Below, one piece after another: positions 47,146 to 61,000 of a stretch of 64,000 bases of DNA. The translations under genes were made by a program, and so were the position numbers. The stretch spans positions 744,001-808,000 of the forward strand of contig VWZX01007397.1 of the NCBI GenBank assembly GCA_013399015.1, read 5' to 3'. Origin of the DNA: Galbula dea (taxonomy: Eukaryota > Chordata > Aves > Piciformes > Galbulidae). Every line of letters begins with the position of its first letter. Within the stretch, counting starts at the first letter, position 1. Under the pieces are notes generated by a model. That model did not search any database. It saw nothing but the letters and a program-made list of their open reading frames with translations, and was not told the origin of the DNA.

Positions 47146-48571
47146 GTAGTTGTAATTAGGAGGGGAACTACTTCACCTCCCATAAATCTCATGTTCCTGT
47201 GGGAACATGCATTTTTTAACTGTATTCCAGCAGACTCAGAAGAGAATGAGCTGACTTCTTTTGGGATGGCTATGTGGATTCCCAGAAGGCACAGAGAGAT
47301 ATATGCAGAATACTTCCCAAAGACAGGCAGATCAGTGCTGCTTTGGACTCAGTGGTGTCATTATAGCTGACTCTGATAATCATGACTGAAACAGAGTGCT
47401 GTGAACCCAAGGCAGTGAATGCCCTTTAACATGACACCAGCCAGTTCATCCCCAGCATGAGACAGTGAGCAGCTTTGCAGATGAGGATTTCACAGTACTG
47501 GCTATGGATGGATTGCTACCTTTGGTGACATTCAGCGTCTTCTCTCAGGACTGCTTAAGTTTTTCCCTAGTTTGAGCTTCAGAGAGAAAGTAGGAAGCAA
47601 GCCAGTATTAGCTATCCCAGAAAAAATAAAGGTATGTAAGAGGAAAGAGACATCTTCTACCCATCCATTGTCAGAATACCTTCTGTACAGGTAGGGGCAA
47701 GCACATTTTATGTGGCAGTTTGCAGGGACATACTGACACAGAGAGGTGCAGAGAGGGAGTTTGCTCAGCCATCGGAGCACTGCAGAAATCCTAATAGAGA
47801 GCTCAAGGCAATAACAACAAAGCATTGCTATGTTGGAGTTTTTGTTCTTTTCCAGTGGTTCTTTCTTATTTCTGATCTTATTTTATTGACTGTGTTTAGG
47901 TCTGTGCCTGAAGTCTGTTAATGGCTCATTCTTATTAGTGTTTCTCATGTCAGCCCACTGTAATGTCACTGGGGGTGGCAGTGTTGTTTAATGAAGCACA
48001 CACTGTGAATACCTTGCTTACAGTGGAAGGATGGTGAACAATATTGCATCAACTTTATCTAGCTAGGCAAAGCTCAGGCAGTAACCTGTCTGGTGTCCTT
48101 CTACAGGGCACTGTCATCCTATTTTTTGTAGTTTGGGAAAAAGAAGCAGGGCTGATAAATAAACAGATGGAAAAGAAGATCAGGAATAGATAAAAAATCA
48201 GAAGCCAGTCAGAAAACTAAAAAAAAAGGAGGAAACTAATTTAACCAACAGCAAAATTCCTACATTTCCAGACTTTATATAGATTCTTTATTTTTAACCT
48301 ATGGAGAGCAGATGGAACAACAAAAAAAGGGTATCTGTGACTAACCAAGTCTATGAATATGACCAAGGCAACTAGAAATGGGAAAAAGTGGAGTTTTCTA
48401 GTGTATAGCTCTGCTATTTTTGCCTGTTTCTGTACAGTGCATTTTCTCTTAAATAAATCCTGTTCGGATGTAAATAGATTTAACAATCCACCTTGGGAAT
48501 CAGTGCAGAAGGCAGTTAGAATCATCACACAGCTGTTTTGTATCTGGTAGCCTGTAAATTTGTGGTAGGTT

Positions 48572-48584
48572 TATATATATATAT
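48572..48584. repeat. (TA)n microsatellite
   Basis: About seven TA dinucleotides. Confidence 0.8.
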
Positions 48585-51500
48585 GCTGTAGATAGATTAC
48601 ATACAATGCATATGTACATACTTTAAATCTCCTGTCAGAAGATTATGAAGCAAAACCACAGGAAGAGAAATCGTGTAAATGCTTGACTGTCAGCTGGATC
48701 TACATGACTCTTACACTACAGCACCTTTGCTCACTTTTCCTGTGCTTGCAACGTCCCCTGCCAGGAGGAGATCTTAATCTAATCGAGATTTGAAGAGGAG
48801 ATTAAGAAAATGGAGATACCCTGCACAACTTTCCTTTTGTCTATAAACATAATAGATGATCAGTTCTCTCTCCCTTGTGTCAGAATTGCTGCAAGATAAT
48901 AAATTTGACTTTGGCAAGGAACAGAAAGCTCCATACTCTCTTACTAGTCTCCACAGCCAGTTCCTTCATCCCACAGATCTGCCTCTTGGGCAGGATGCAG
49001 TTCTGTGCCACTCGGATGTAGCATGCACTTCATCATATGTTCATACTCTGTATGCAAAAATGATTCTGAATTTTATAAAGTTCTCCAATGACAGTGTCCC
49101 TGAGCAGCTGGGGGTTGCACAGCACATAAGGAAGGCAGTCAGCCCGTTCTGAGGTGGGTGATATTTCCTGACAGGGAGGTAATACATTCATAATAGGGTT
49201 CAGCTGGAAGTGTTTGCTTGGCTCAGGACACAGAGCGTGGAGTGGCACTGTCGTGTGCTTCTGAAAATAATCACGTGCATCCTAGCTGCTTACAGATGTG
49301 TGCACTTTAACTGAACTGAAAGAGACAGTCCTGAGTGAACTGCGTTATCTGACAGCTGGTTTCTTAAAGAGCCAAGAGATTGTTATTTTTCACCACTAAT
49401 TGATGTTTTCTCTGTATTAGAAGCTAATGTACTTTACAAGCAGTAATCAAATTAACATCATAGTGATTGCTTCCCAGACTTGCACACTTCTGCTTAAAGC
49501 AGGGAAATAAATGATAGCAATTGTTAACAACTCACAGAATGGAAGCACAAAAGGCACCTTTGAAAGAAAAATGATGAGTTTTGTGAGAGAAAGCCTAAAA
49601 GCATCCTTCAGTTATTTTCACTGGTGGCTGTATCAAAGCTCTCAGCTTGAGCCATCCTACCTGCTTGCTGATAAGATAGAACCCAGTTGTCTGTGCAGCT
49701 CACTTCATTTATTTGTTATTAGCATGTTCTTATGGTGGCAATTGGAGGAAGCTCTATTTAGGATAACATGATTTGCTGAAATCCACCAATACCTGCCAAG
49801 CCTATATGAGATTTTTTGAGGGAAAAATTAAGGGATTCTTCTAGTGACAAAATATCAAACACTTGGCACAAAGGAAAGCAGAGGATACTCATTTGTCAAG
49901 CTTCAGCTTCACTCTAGACTGTATATAACCAAGCACGCAACCTGCAGGAACAAGCCCAGAGGTTGTGCTACAGACCTTTGAAGTTGTCCTCTCTGTTTCA
50001 CAGACTGATCTTCCATGCACAAGCTTGCCACTACTGCCCAGCTGATGGTCCTTGTGATTTCTATGGACCACTGCTCCAGCGTTTTTAATGCCTCACAGGA
50101 CAGAAAGCTGAAACAGATCTCAGATCACCCAATCTATCTTCTTATGCTATAAAAGCAAAATGAAGATTAACTACATTTAAATTATTTCTTGAAGGTTTTG
50201 CCTAGCTTGTTCTTTGATTTTCCACATATTTCCTCTTCTGCAGTGTCTTGCCGAAAGCAAGATTAATTTTTTAATTCAAATTTCCTTTAATGTTAGACCT
50301 TGCTCACAAAATGGCCTGAAATTAAAGTATGAAATTAGCAGTGGGACAGACTTGGATGTGCTGTATGTATTGAAGTACAGTTATATATCCTGAGAGTGAA
50401 AGGTTCCTCTGGATGATACAGGTGCAGAATGACAGGTTGGGAAACTTAAATTAGGCCCAGATTTCTTTTTCTGGCTAAACTATCCATCCTGAAATAAGGA
50501 AGAGAGAAAAGGGAAGATACATGGAGCTCACACTGCACAGGTTGTGAGGCCAGGTGAAGACTAGGCAATGTCTAGTGTAATAGGTACAATAATTTACAAC
50601 CATACAAATAGTCATTACATCATCTGACAGCTTTCAGTCCCAATGCCTCTAATTCCTTGAGATACCAAGCGATACATTCCCCCTCCTCAGATGTTATCTG
50701 TTGTGCTAGGAATGGAAACATATAAAGGCATAACAGAGCACATCTGTGCCCTGAAGTCATACCCCTCAGCAAGGTAAAATCTCATGAGATGAAGACTCTG
50801 TCCTTAGTGAGTGACCAGAGAGGGAAAATTGGGAAAGGACTTCATCAACCCTGCAGATTCTGTCACTGTTCTTCCTACTCAGCTGAAAGCACTGAGTACC
50901 AAAGGATAAAGGGAGAAGTGTGACTGCAGAGCACTGCCTGTGTGAATAACGTGTTCTCCAGAGTAAAGTTTGTCCAGAAGGAATACTGCATCTTTCCCAG
51001 CTCCCACTGAAGAGAGTTGACAACCAGACTGCCATTAGTGAGGAGCTGTCCTCCTCTTTCTAGGATGGAAACCCTGTTTACTCCTTTTTTGTCATTTTAC
51101 ACATTTCATCCTGTTTTCTTCATTTCACACCTACAGAAGTCCTCTTCCCATTATATATAAAGATATGGCTCTGCCCTGAGTAATTCCATTTTCCTGGCCT
51201 CGTATTTTTGTGGATAAGCCATGAGAATATGTCCTGACCTGCCTGGTCTTTAATCAGTGGTGAGTGTTAAGGAGTGGCTGAAACCATTGGGCTTGGGGTC
51301 TCGGAGGGTTTCCACTTCCCTGTACCCCAGAGCATCTCTGGGTCCATAATATTGTCATGGCACCACAGACTGGGGCATGGGAATGGAGACATAGGCAGCT
51401 GCCTACACACAATCAAGCAAACTCGTACAGAGGATGCTGTTCCTTAATCCTGCCTCACACTGCAATTCACACATGCATTTGCTCTCTGCATCTTCTCTTC

Positions 51501-54500
51501 TTCATTCAGAGAACCAGCAAAGTTTTCCTCTTACACAGACCAGTTTGGAATGGACTGGAGGAAGAGTAAATTAACAGTGGAGAAGACACAAAAAAGAGTT
51601 GTGCATGTGTGTGTGCATATCCCAGAGGAAAATAAAGCAAATGCAATTAATAGATTTTTAAATCAGACAAACATTATACAGGAAGATGTAGTAAAATTTG
51701 CAGCTCTGATGATGGTAGTCCTCCAGTGGAATGATTTGAGTGGGGTAGTGAATGAGAAACAAGGGTTTCCTGTCTCCAGCTGGAGGCACCTGCATGTTTG
51801 GAAGGCAGGTAATGCTGTCATCTACAACATCTTTTACTTTAGATCCCTAGGAACCTTCCATCTAACACTAGAATGAACCTGTTAATTCATGATAAATGGA
51901 GACTGTTGAATAAGCAATTCTTAAAGCTTGCCTTGGTGAGTTATATGTCTTTAAAATATTAATCACAGTTTGAGTCCTTTGAGTGGAAATATACTTTTGC
52001 TCTGAAGTATTAATTCCTGGAATGCATGGAAAGGTGCATTTTATTTCAGCTTGGTAACTGCTACCCAGCTCCCTCCTTTAAAATGCTATAGATAGGCACA
52101 GTTTGATGAGAAATTTATTCCACCTGAATATAAACCTGGGCTTGGATCTGTTTATGAGTCTTCCTGCACGACACCTGATTTCCTTGGTATGTATTTTCAA
52201 TATCTGCTCACTGAATAGTAGCTTAGAGATATTTTGTACTTCTACACAGTACACTCCAGAGAAATAATGTCTGGAACAGCTGGTGATGATTAATTTTTTA
52301 TGCAGGAAAGTGATATTGAGAACATATTGAGCTGAGAAAGTAATAGAAATGTTTGGCAAGGGGGCATATACCAAGGAAACAAAGAAAAAAAATCAGTGTT
52401 TTGGGTTTGATGATGCTGTGCTCTCTCCTTCTATTATAAATTATAAAATGAAAACAGATGGAGGTTGGCTTTCTTTTATATTTTCCTTATCTGCAGTTAA
52501 TACAATGATCTAGTTAGCTCTTAAGAAAACATGGCCTATTCCTCCACTGTGCATTACCTTCTTTTGAGTTGTTAGCCCAGCAACAGGCTACCTTGCAAGA
52601 TTTAGTTACATCAATAAAACAACAAAACAACCATTCTCAAATCAAAAAGAAATTTTTATTACAGTACCAATCCTTTTCAGTGCTGATTATTGCATTATCT
52701 CTTATCTAGATGAACAGAAAAATGAGTCCTAAATTACCTCAGATTTGTTTTAATTCTTCCTGAGGGCACAGAAACATAAATATAAGATTATACAATAAAA
52801 TATCATTCAGAAAAATAATAAGTGTATTAGGTATGATATGTGAAAACTCCCATTAGGAGCTTTGGAAATTGAGTCTTTAAAATCAGCCTCATGGGCAGGT
52901 CTTGGACCTGTTTTGGTAGAAAATATTCACACTGTCTTTAAAATAAACAAACCAAAGAAGTAACATCACCACTTTAGAATAAAATTCCTAGAGAGAGCTA
53001 TCTGTTTTGCTTCTGTTGTTTGAGATCTTCAATGAGGCAGCAGTGAGGCATCATATGCTGGCCTTAGGAAGGGGGCAGAAAGTGGCAAGCTGAGGTTTAC
53101 ATTTAAGTTCCATTAGTGCACCTCTTCATTGTTCATACAAGTTCAGTCAGCAGGGACTGCAAAGCAAAGGGTCAACAAGTTTCAAATAAACCTTCAGCAC
53201 TCAGTTACAAATAGGGGACTTAAATATCTCTAATGACAAAGGAGACTAACTCAGGGTGTTTAAGAACCACAGCATCTCTCACTAGGTCTTTTTAGTTGGA
53301 GACAGTAGAGTGAAGAATTTATACTATTTTTTCATTATATTTTACAGCAAAAACATGTAACTGTGTGTGATAAGCACCTCATCATAGTGCACAGTGTCAA
53401 ATGATTTAACACATCACTTGGAACTGATGAAGCAAATTAAGCAACTGAAGAAACACTAGAAAAACAGCAAAGCAAAGCAGTAGATATTAACAGCAGACTT
53501 TAATGATCTTTTTAATTACTCAGCAAAAATTACTCAGTCTGACACCCAGTTCCTATGCAGACTTTCTGACTTCTTCAGCATTCTCTTTTCATCTTAGTAG
53601 AAGCTGCATAGCATACATATTTATCTTAAAAGAGAAATAGAACAAAAGAAATCACAACCCTAAAGCTGAGCTGCCCCTCCCTCCCTGGCAAGGGCATGGT
53701 AAATCGGTCAGTCCTAGGCACACTGAAAGACACAAAGTTACAACTCTTGCTACTGTATCTTAGCCTTTCTTCCTTGTGTTGTTTCTCTTAATTCTAGTTT
53801 TCCACAGACATGTGTCTGTCTTAACCTGCCTTCCAATCTCACTTTCACCTCCCTGAACTAGTAGAAGCATGATGAAGGCTGTAGTCTTTTGATCTACCTG
53901 CTCTTTGCCGTGTTTAGGCCAAAGCATCCAGAAAAGTCCACAGATTTTACATGCCTCCCCTATTTCTTTTAAGAAACTGGGTCTTGTATTTTGATAACCT
54001 ACCTCCAGCATATCTACAATCAAAGCTATAAAGTTTCAAGAACTAAGTTAAGCTTCCCCTAATTCAGGCTGAGCCTCGGGAAATTGCCTGGATGCTGAAA
54101 GAAGCCTTCCACGTGACTCAAACTCTCACGTTTGCCTCTAAAAAGTTTTTCACAGCCCTAGCGTTCTCCTTTGGCAGAGTAGAGAATGTCCTTGGAGCTC
54201 TAATTGCAGAACTCCTCTCAAAGTAGGCTTAAGACTTTTAAGTGTGCACCTAGACAATAACTGTAAGGAATGCTGTGGTGGTAAGCACACAGAGGAAAAT
54301 GCTTAATTACTCTACAGCGGTTACCTGTGTGCAAGCTGATACTGACATTCCTTTTATCCCTTCTGAGGGTAGCCATCAGCATTTCAGTGGGCTTCCAAGT
54401 ACCTTCTGATTTAGAAGAACCACAGAGTCTTGCAAAACCACAGTAAATTTAAATAGTTTTTCAGACTCTACAGTGACAAAAAAGCCTCTGCCAGGCTCTC

Positions 54501-54882
54501 TGATTGGAAGCTGAATACATCTTCTGCAGCCCTTCAGAAAAAACAAACCCACTGCTGGAACATTCTGTTCCACAGAACACTCCCACTCCCTCACATGTGC
54601 TTATCAATACTATAATCTTCAGAGTGGTATTTTCTGGGGAAGGAACTAGAAAGGTACCAGATGTTTGCTCCCTTTTCACAATGAAAGAGTAATTTCATAA
54701 CAATAAACCCATCACTGACTGGCAGAAAGCAAATTAACTTGGCAAACCTGGACCCAGTATTTGGACTGAAAGAGTGAACAGTTTCCATATATTTCAAGAA
54801 ATTTTCTCTCTCAAAACTGCTCTTTGTTCCTTCACATTTTCTACAAAGGTGGGGGTTAGTTTGGTTGGCGTTTTGTTTTAAA

Positions 54883-54937
54883 TCTGATGGACTTGATTAT
54901 CTTAGAGGTCTCTTCCAGCTTTAATGATTCTATGATT
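54883..54937 (+). mobile_element. CR1 LINE 3' tail
   Basis: A degraded sense tail: 'ctgatggacttgattatctt', 'agaggtctcttccagctt', then 'taatgattctatgatt'. It runs straight into an antisense CR1 fragment. Confidence 0.8.
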
Positions 54938-55038
54938 ATCTAGTCCAACCCTCCCTGTTCAGAGCAGAGTCAACCAGCTACAGCAGGTCACTCCAGTTTT
55001 TAATTTTGCTAAACAGGGAGACTCCACAACCATTTCAA
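54938..55038 (-). mobile_element. CR1 LINE 3' fragment (antisense), tail-to-tail with neighbour
   Basis: Directly after the preceding sense tail the plus strand reads 'atctagtccaaccctccctg', 'ttcagagcagagtcaacca', 'gctacagcaggtcactcca' and 'gggagactccacaacca', the reverse complement of a CR1 3' region. Its own terminal ~25 bp ('ggtcccttcc...' to octamers) are missing. The two elements therefore meet through a break in the second tail. Confidence 0.8.
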
Positions 55039-58000
55039 CTATCAAGAGGTTGAATTCTGTTTCCTTCAGTCTTTGCCTCCTTTTGGCTGGCGAAAAGATG
55101 AACAAAACATTAATTCATTAATCTGATTTTAAAAATCTGGAGAATATGGGGGGAATAAACCTCATTGTCCATATGCTCCTTATTCAGTTGCAAAGCAACT
55201 CAAAGACAACACTTCTGCCTCCTGCCCGGGAGCATGCCTGTGTGCACATGCACAAACATGTATGTTGATATACCTTTCTGTATGTACCCATGTAGATACA
55301 GACGGTTCGTTTATAAAACTATTTCAAGAAGAAACATTCTTTAATTTTATGAAAAAAATAAAGTTTTAGACCTGCAGAAGACCATGTGTGAGAGAATCCA
55401 TGTCCATAGGAAAAGCTTCCATGGAATAAGCTGCTGTTCAAATGTGTGTGGCTGGGAACTAACCATTAATGTTGTTGTTAATCCACTTGTCAAAGACAAT
55501 GACCCAGTTATAAATCCAGTCAAGTATCCATCCTCCAGAGATCTCTTGTCATTTCCTCCTCAGAAGTTTAGGTTATTGATTTTGATCTGTGGCATCAAGA
55601 GGGAATGCCTAGCCATGTTTTCTGGCAGAGGCACACTGGTCCTATCAGTCACCCCAAAACAGTTTCAGGAAGGTTTTATCTTGAGTATTACATCTGTGAG
55701 ACTGGACCCAAAAGACAAAGACAGTGGGGAAAGTAGGACAGATCTTACTGGATGGACATCAGAAATGAACTGTGCTAATTAGGTAGGTCCTCTCTCCAAA
55801 ATAAATCCAGTAGCTCTGGACAGTTTCAAAGTGATTTATTTTTATATATCTATCTCCTTTTGCTTTTTCAAAAGCATATTAATATGCAAATTGTACTTGC
55901 CAGAAGCAGACTTTTCACATTAGCTCTTATGGCAGATTTTGAAATTAGGTGTGTATGACTGTTAATGTTCTAAGAGAGCTGCTAACTACAGCTGATAACT
56001 AAATCTGTAAATTATCAAATCTCTGGCTTAGTGATCACATCAGCCTTAGGAAGCTACTGTTTAAAAGAGATTATATGTATTGACAACAACTGTTTCTAAA
56101 GCTGTTGACAGAAAGCTAATTCATGGTCTAATATCCTCAGGCTCACCTCAAAATGTGATCAAGGTAATGGTTTTGATCCATTTTCATCTGGGCAGTGTTA
56201 CAACCAGTGTGGGAGATCATAAAATGCTGTTTATGTAAGTTTAAACAATGATTTTACAAGCTTTATCTACTGAGACCTTGCCTACTCAAGGCTACTTACA
56301 GAGATAATACTTTCACATCAGAGTTAAGAACATTACCTTGTTTCTGAACAGCAGGGCTCATCCAGCTTTTAAATAGCACTACAATTTGAGTAGGGAGCTC
56401 AATGACATTTGAAACCAAATGAATTGGATGTTACTTGATAAAATTATTACCTCAAAGGTAGGATATAAAATCCAGTATAATATAGACCTGAACAGGGAAA
56501 ATTTTAATGTCTACGTTAGGAATATTGATACAGAATACTAGAGAAGCACCTTGAAGCGTGTTTTTCTTCCTAGATTCAAAGCAGACAAAATTGGTGCCAG
56601 CTAGGATTTTCCAGTAACTTGTCTTTCATAACTAGTTCTACTCTCATAGGGATAACAGGAATTCTTCCCTGACTTTGTCTCCCGGAGACGGGTTACACAT
56701 CTCCACAGAGTCAGGATGTTTCAGTTTTTAATGCCAAGAGGTATCGGACCAGAGTCTGGACTGGGCTAACAGTCCCTGACACCGTGGGATCTCCATCGCC
56801 ACTCTAACAAGGTGTTGAAGGATTCTCCATGTCTGAAATCCCCCAGGTATGCACACCAAAAGCAGAAATGAGGAGAAGGAAGAATAGGACATCTGAGGCT
56901 GCTACTGCAGACTGGCAGTGCCCAGCTCAGGCACTGGACTCTGGGGGCTCTTACAGCTCAGGCACTTCAGGAACCCTCCAGTGTGGCTTTTTGCCTTAGC
57001 TCAAGAGTAAGGAAGTAGCAGGAAATTAAATAACTGTATAAACATAAGAAAACATTTGTTAAATTTCATTGCAGGTTTTTCTCATAGTACCTCAAGAATA
57101 AGGGTTTCCTATTGCCTTTGGGGGGGCTGGCCCACAAGAGGAGGTGTGAATCAACGTCCCATTAACGATAATTACCTACAGACGTACTGGAAGATGATAG
57201 GTACCTGATAATCTGCCCTTGGGGCTGAGATCTCAGCCTGCCCGAGGGAATCCTGTGCAAGCACTGAAGGCTGTGCTGTTCCCTCACTGACCAATACACT
57301 ATGGGGCAGGTCCAGGGAAATCTGATGACCATAGGAATACATTGGATGTCATGACTGTGGGAAAATATTTCATCTACCTCACGCTTGATAACTCTATCAT
57401 GTCTGTTTCTTCTTTCTCTCTTTCTGTTCTTCAGGAGCATGTCAGGCTAAGAGTTTGTGATTCTTGATGTTAGCAGCTGTAGTTCCTTATGCGAACAGCA
57501 AACCTGCTGAACCTGACACCTAACAACTCAGGAAACAGACTCCAAAATCCTCAATGATTTGAGGAAGAAATACAATATAAAGTCAGAGGACAAGTTTATT
57601 CCTTTGTCCTTCTTTTAAACTAGGGCTTACAGTTGGCATTCTGGTGTATATTTAAGTGCTGATCCAGTAACTGACCTGACTACTAATTTCTTTGATGCTA
57701 TTATAGCTGTCAGTCACAGGACTGATTTCTTTGGAGGTTCTGAGCTTCCAACAATTTCCATTGGCTTTTCATCTAAGAATGCTCAGTGAGTAGTAAGAAA
57801 GACAAAAAAAGCAAAGGTATTTATGAGTCTAAACATCAGTTGGAATATATCAGAGAAAGTTCAAGCATCTAAGCAGCAGCCTATAGGAAAAGTTTCCCAG
57901 CTTAAGTGAATCAAAAAGTTAGTTCTGCTGGTGAGGTTTTACAAAACTGAGAGATGCCAAAGAATGATATTTATTCCAAAGCAGGTCTGTATATATGTTT

Positions 58001-61000
58001 AATATTTAGGAAACACTGACTGAATTTCTCATCTCTGCTTTCCCCTGAATTGAATGCCATCAAGGACAAATTAAACCAGAGTTTGCAATAAAATATGTGT
58101 GTGTCTGTTGGCAATGGAATTTTCTGTTCAAGTGATAATCTCCAATTCACATGATTGGTTATTCTTAACAATAAATGCTAACTCTCTAGTTTCAAAAGTT
58201 GCCAAAACAATTTTATTCTTTATAAAAACTTCTGTTGCAGCCTTCTTTGAGATGGATAGCTCATATTTCTTTTCATCTGATCCAGTTTGCTCATAGCTAA
58301 TATCATTCATCCCTGCGCTGTGAATGGAGAAGTACAGCAGAAAGAAATGTAATCTCTCAAGTACATGTTCCTTCTTGCTCAGTTACTCATGTTCTTGCTA
58401 GAAATCTGTGGATGAATTTAATTTCAGGTAGGTAGCAGTAGGTAGAAACTGGCAAACACTTCAGTCAAGGGAATTATCTTTGCTTTTGTCAGCCTCTGAC
58501 CACACTTTACATTACTAAATCACACTGCACTTCATAGTAAGCCCTTTGTACACAATAGTCTTTTTTTTTCAATGCCTCTGAAGCAAATGATCCTTGTGTA
58601 AGAAAACAGACAAAGCTAATGGAATTCATTCTTATGTCTGTGGATGTGTCATTCCACTTTTCAGAAGTCAAATGTAAATTATGGATATCTTAAATGTGGT
58701 TTCCTAGTAGCATTCATTGCTTTCGAAGATTGATTGTTCAGCAGTGTTTCTGTTTTTCCCTTTTGGTACTTTCAGTCTACCCTGTGGCCTTTGAAAAGTC
58801 TAGTAATATAGTGAGCTTTCAATGAAATTTATTATCCTTTTTAGGCTACATATAAATATCTTAAATAAAACTTTGGCATCAACATCAAAGCACTAAAATG
58901 TCTTCTGTTCTCTCCAGCTATTCCATATTTTATATGTTTGATGTTAATGTGAATGTGATATTCAAACTTCATAAATGTATGGCAAAGGGAAAAGTAAATG
59001 TCAATAAGCTTTGTTAAACACTTTTATTAAATGCTTGTGTTGTATAAAAATACATCCTGAAGTTAAGGGATACCGTGAATCCTCTGTACCACCATTATGT
59101 AGTTCTGTAAGTTACAAAAAGATTTATGATCCTCTATGGAATGTCTTAAAGAAGTTATTCTGATACATTAATAAAAATCATTAATGTATTAATACTGCTC
59201 ATATGGCTGAAGGATCTTGCAGCTTTCTGCTTCTGCCAGCCTTAAACTGCACATGCTGTGTGCACAGTGAATAATGCTGTCCCAAAAGAAAGGATGTTTC
59301 ACTTTTTCTATTCTGTTAAATCAAAAAATGCAATGATTAAAACATATTCTGCTTCTTTTTAATATTTTCAGCTAAGATCTAAGAACTCTAGCAATGAAAG
59401 GGCTTTATTTCTCTCTGTTAAGTTCTGTACATTATACAGAAGTTGTGTTTTAAGAATCTTTTCATCTACATAATCTCTATGGAAGTAAACTAACCTGCAT
59501 GCAATGACTCTTCCTAGAACTAGTATTCAGTTCTCCAGCAGCCTCTTTTCCAGGAGGGACAGGTGCAGCAGACAGGGCTTACACCATCAGCCTCTGTAGG
59601 TGAGGTTGAGATCACTAGGAAGACAATTGGGGCTGTGACCTCCATCCTTATGGCTCCTTCCCTGCATGGTTTATGTTCAAGCCATTTAACAGGGCAGCAC
59701 CCGCAGGGAGCCAGCTATCCTGTTGGCAGCAGCTAGCTCCTCCACATGTCAGCTGGCACTGTGGTCGTAGCCTAGAACACTGACAAACTTCCCTGCAGCA
59801 AAATCTCTGCTTTCCCCCATCTTCTTCATTATCCTAGCTGAAGTTTTGCTTTCAGTAGCATGTCAGAAGATCAGCAAATAAATCTTTTTCACTCATGGAC
59901 TGATGGTTCTAGTGGCTGACTTGAAGCATAGCACTGGGGCCTGCCTGCCAGAAGCTGAGTTCTGAGCATGCTTTGAAAATGAGATCTCTCAGTCTCCAGC
60001 TCTCTCTCTGCTTTTCCGTTGTTTGGAGTACAGCTTGACTGGCACGAGCAAACTCCCAGGCTCCCCAAAGTCAGCAGCAGCTCTGCCATTGATTTCAAAC
60101 TGTCATATCAATCTCTGCCTTGAGCATACGAACCCTGTAAAAATCCAATGGAAGAGTGAGAAAATGGCAGTTGCCTATCCAGGATCCTCAGGATTTCTGC
60201 TCCAGTAATGTATAGTAAAGTTTGAATCCATTCTGATATTGAACTTAAAATGAAGGGAACTCATTAGTGAAAACTGACAAGTGAGATGGAATCAAGGAGA
60301 TCAGTCTACATAGCCCCACAAGATAAGCAGAAAAGTAATTTATCCTATTTTCTCTGGAAAGTTGTCACTGTTTGCATTTTAGACTATTTACCTACTACTT
60401 TCTATTAACTTTAAACTATTTTTCTGATTCAGTAGATTGCCTTGAAGCCTGCTCCTGGCTTTCTAGTAAGCTTGATCTTTTATTAGCTGCAGTCCTTTGT
60501 GATACTTGTTATACATTAATTTACATTTACATTTTTAGACTTCAGGAGTACATTCATCTTAGCATTCTTTTGTTACTATCAAATGGCAGAGTAATTAACA
60601 TAGAATATTTGATCTCATTAAAAGATTTCATGTTTGGTCTTTTGAGACAAAGCTCATAAAAATAAGCAGTGAAAAAAATGGTGAAATATTACTCTCTTGA
60701 TATGGTCAATATGCTTTGGCTGGTATGTCCTTTTCTGTTGCTTTACGTCCTTTTTACCAGAAATACATCCTTTTCTGCACCTTCATATTAATCTACTTTT
60801 TTATTCTATGGGACATAATTCACTCTAAACTGCAATGGATAGTTTGAACATAAAAGTGGTAACACTGCATATAATGTTCTAAAGGTAAAACCCAGGAGTT
60901 TTTCCTTGCTCATGTGTTTACTCCTGTGAAATTCCCCTGAAAAGGCTGATTTCTTCCACAGAGACCTAAGGGAATGTACTGAGCCTGATGTTTTTAACCT

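Larger units (their letters stand above)
46076..54882. other. Long unique non-coding tract
   Basis: No gene or diagnostic retrotransposon was supported across this stretch. It contains AT-rich simple sequence at 47080-47140, a (TA)7 run at 48572-48584, and a 9-bp-arm inverted repeat tcttaatct/agattaaga at 48772-48807. A 108-codon frame at 51550-51876 has no recognised domain. Confidence 0.5.

Noticed and set aside
55384..55782. 132-codon plus-strand open frame ending before a donor-like 'aggtaggt'
   Set aside because: No recognisable domain; single-frame openness of this size is expected by chance here.
56646..56660. 'tagggataacagg' resembling a homing-endonuclease site or a conserved large-subunit rRNA string
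   Set aside because: The match stops after 13 bases and the surrounding sequence does not look like rRNA or mitochondrial DNA.
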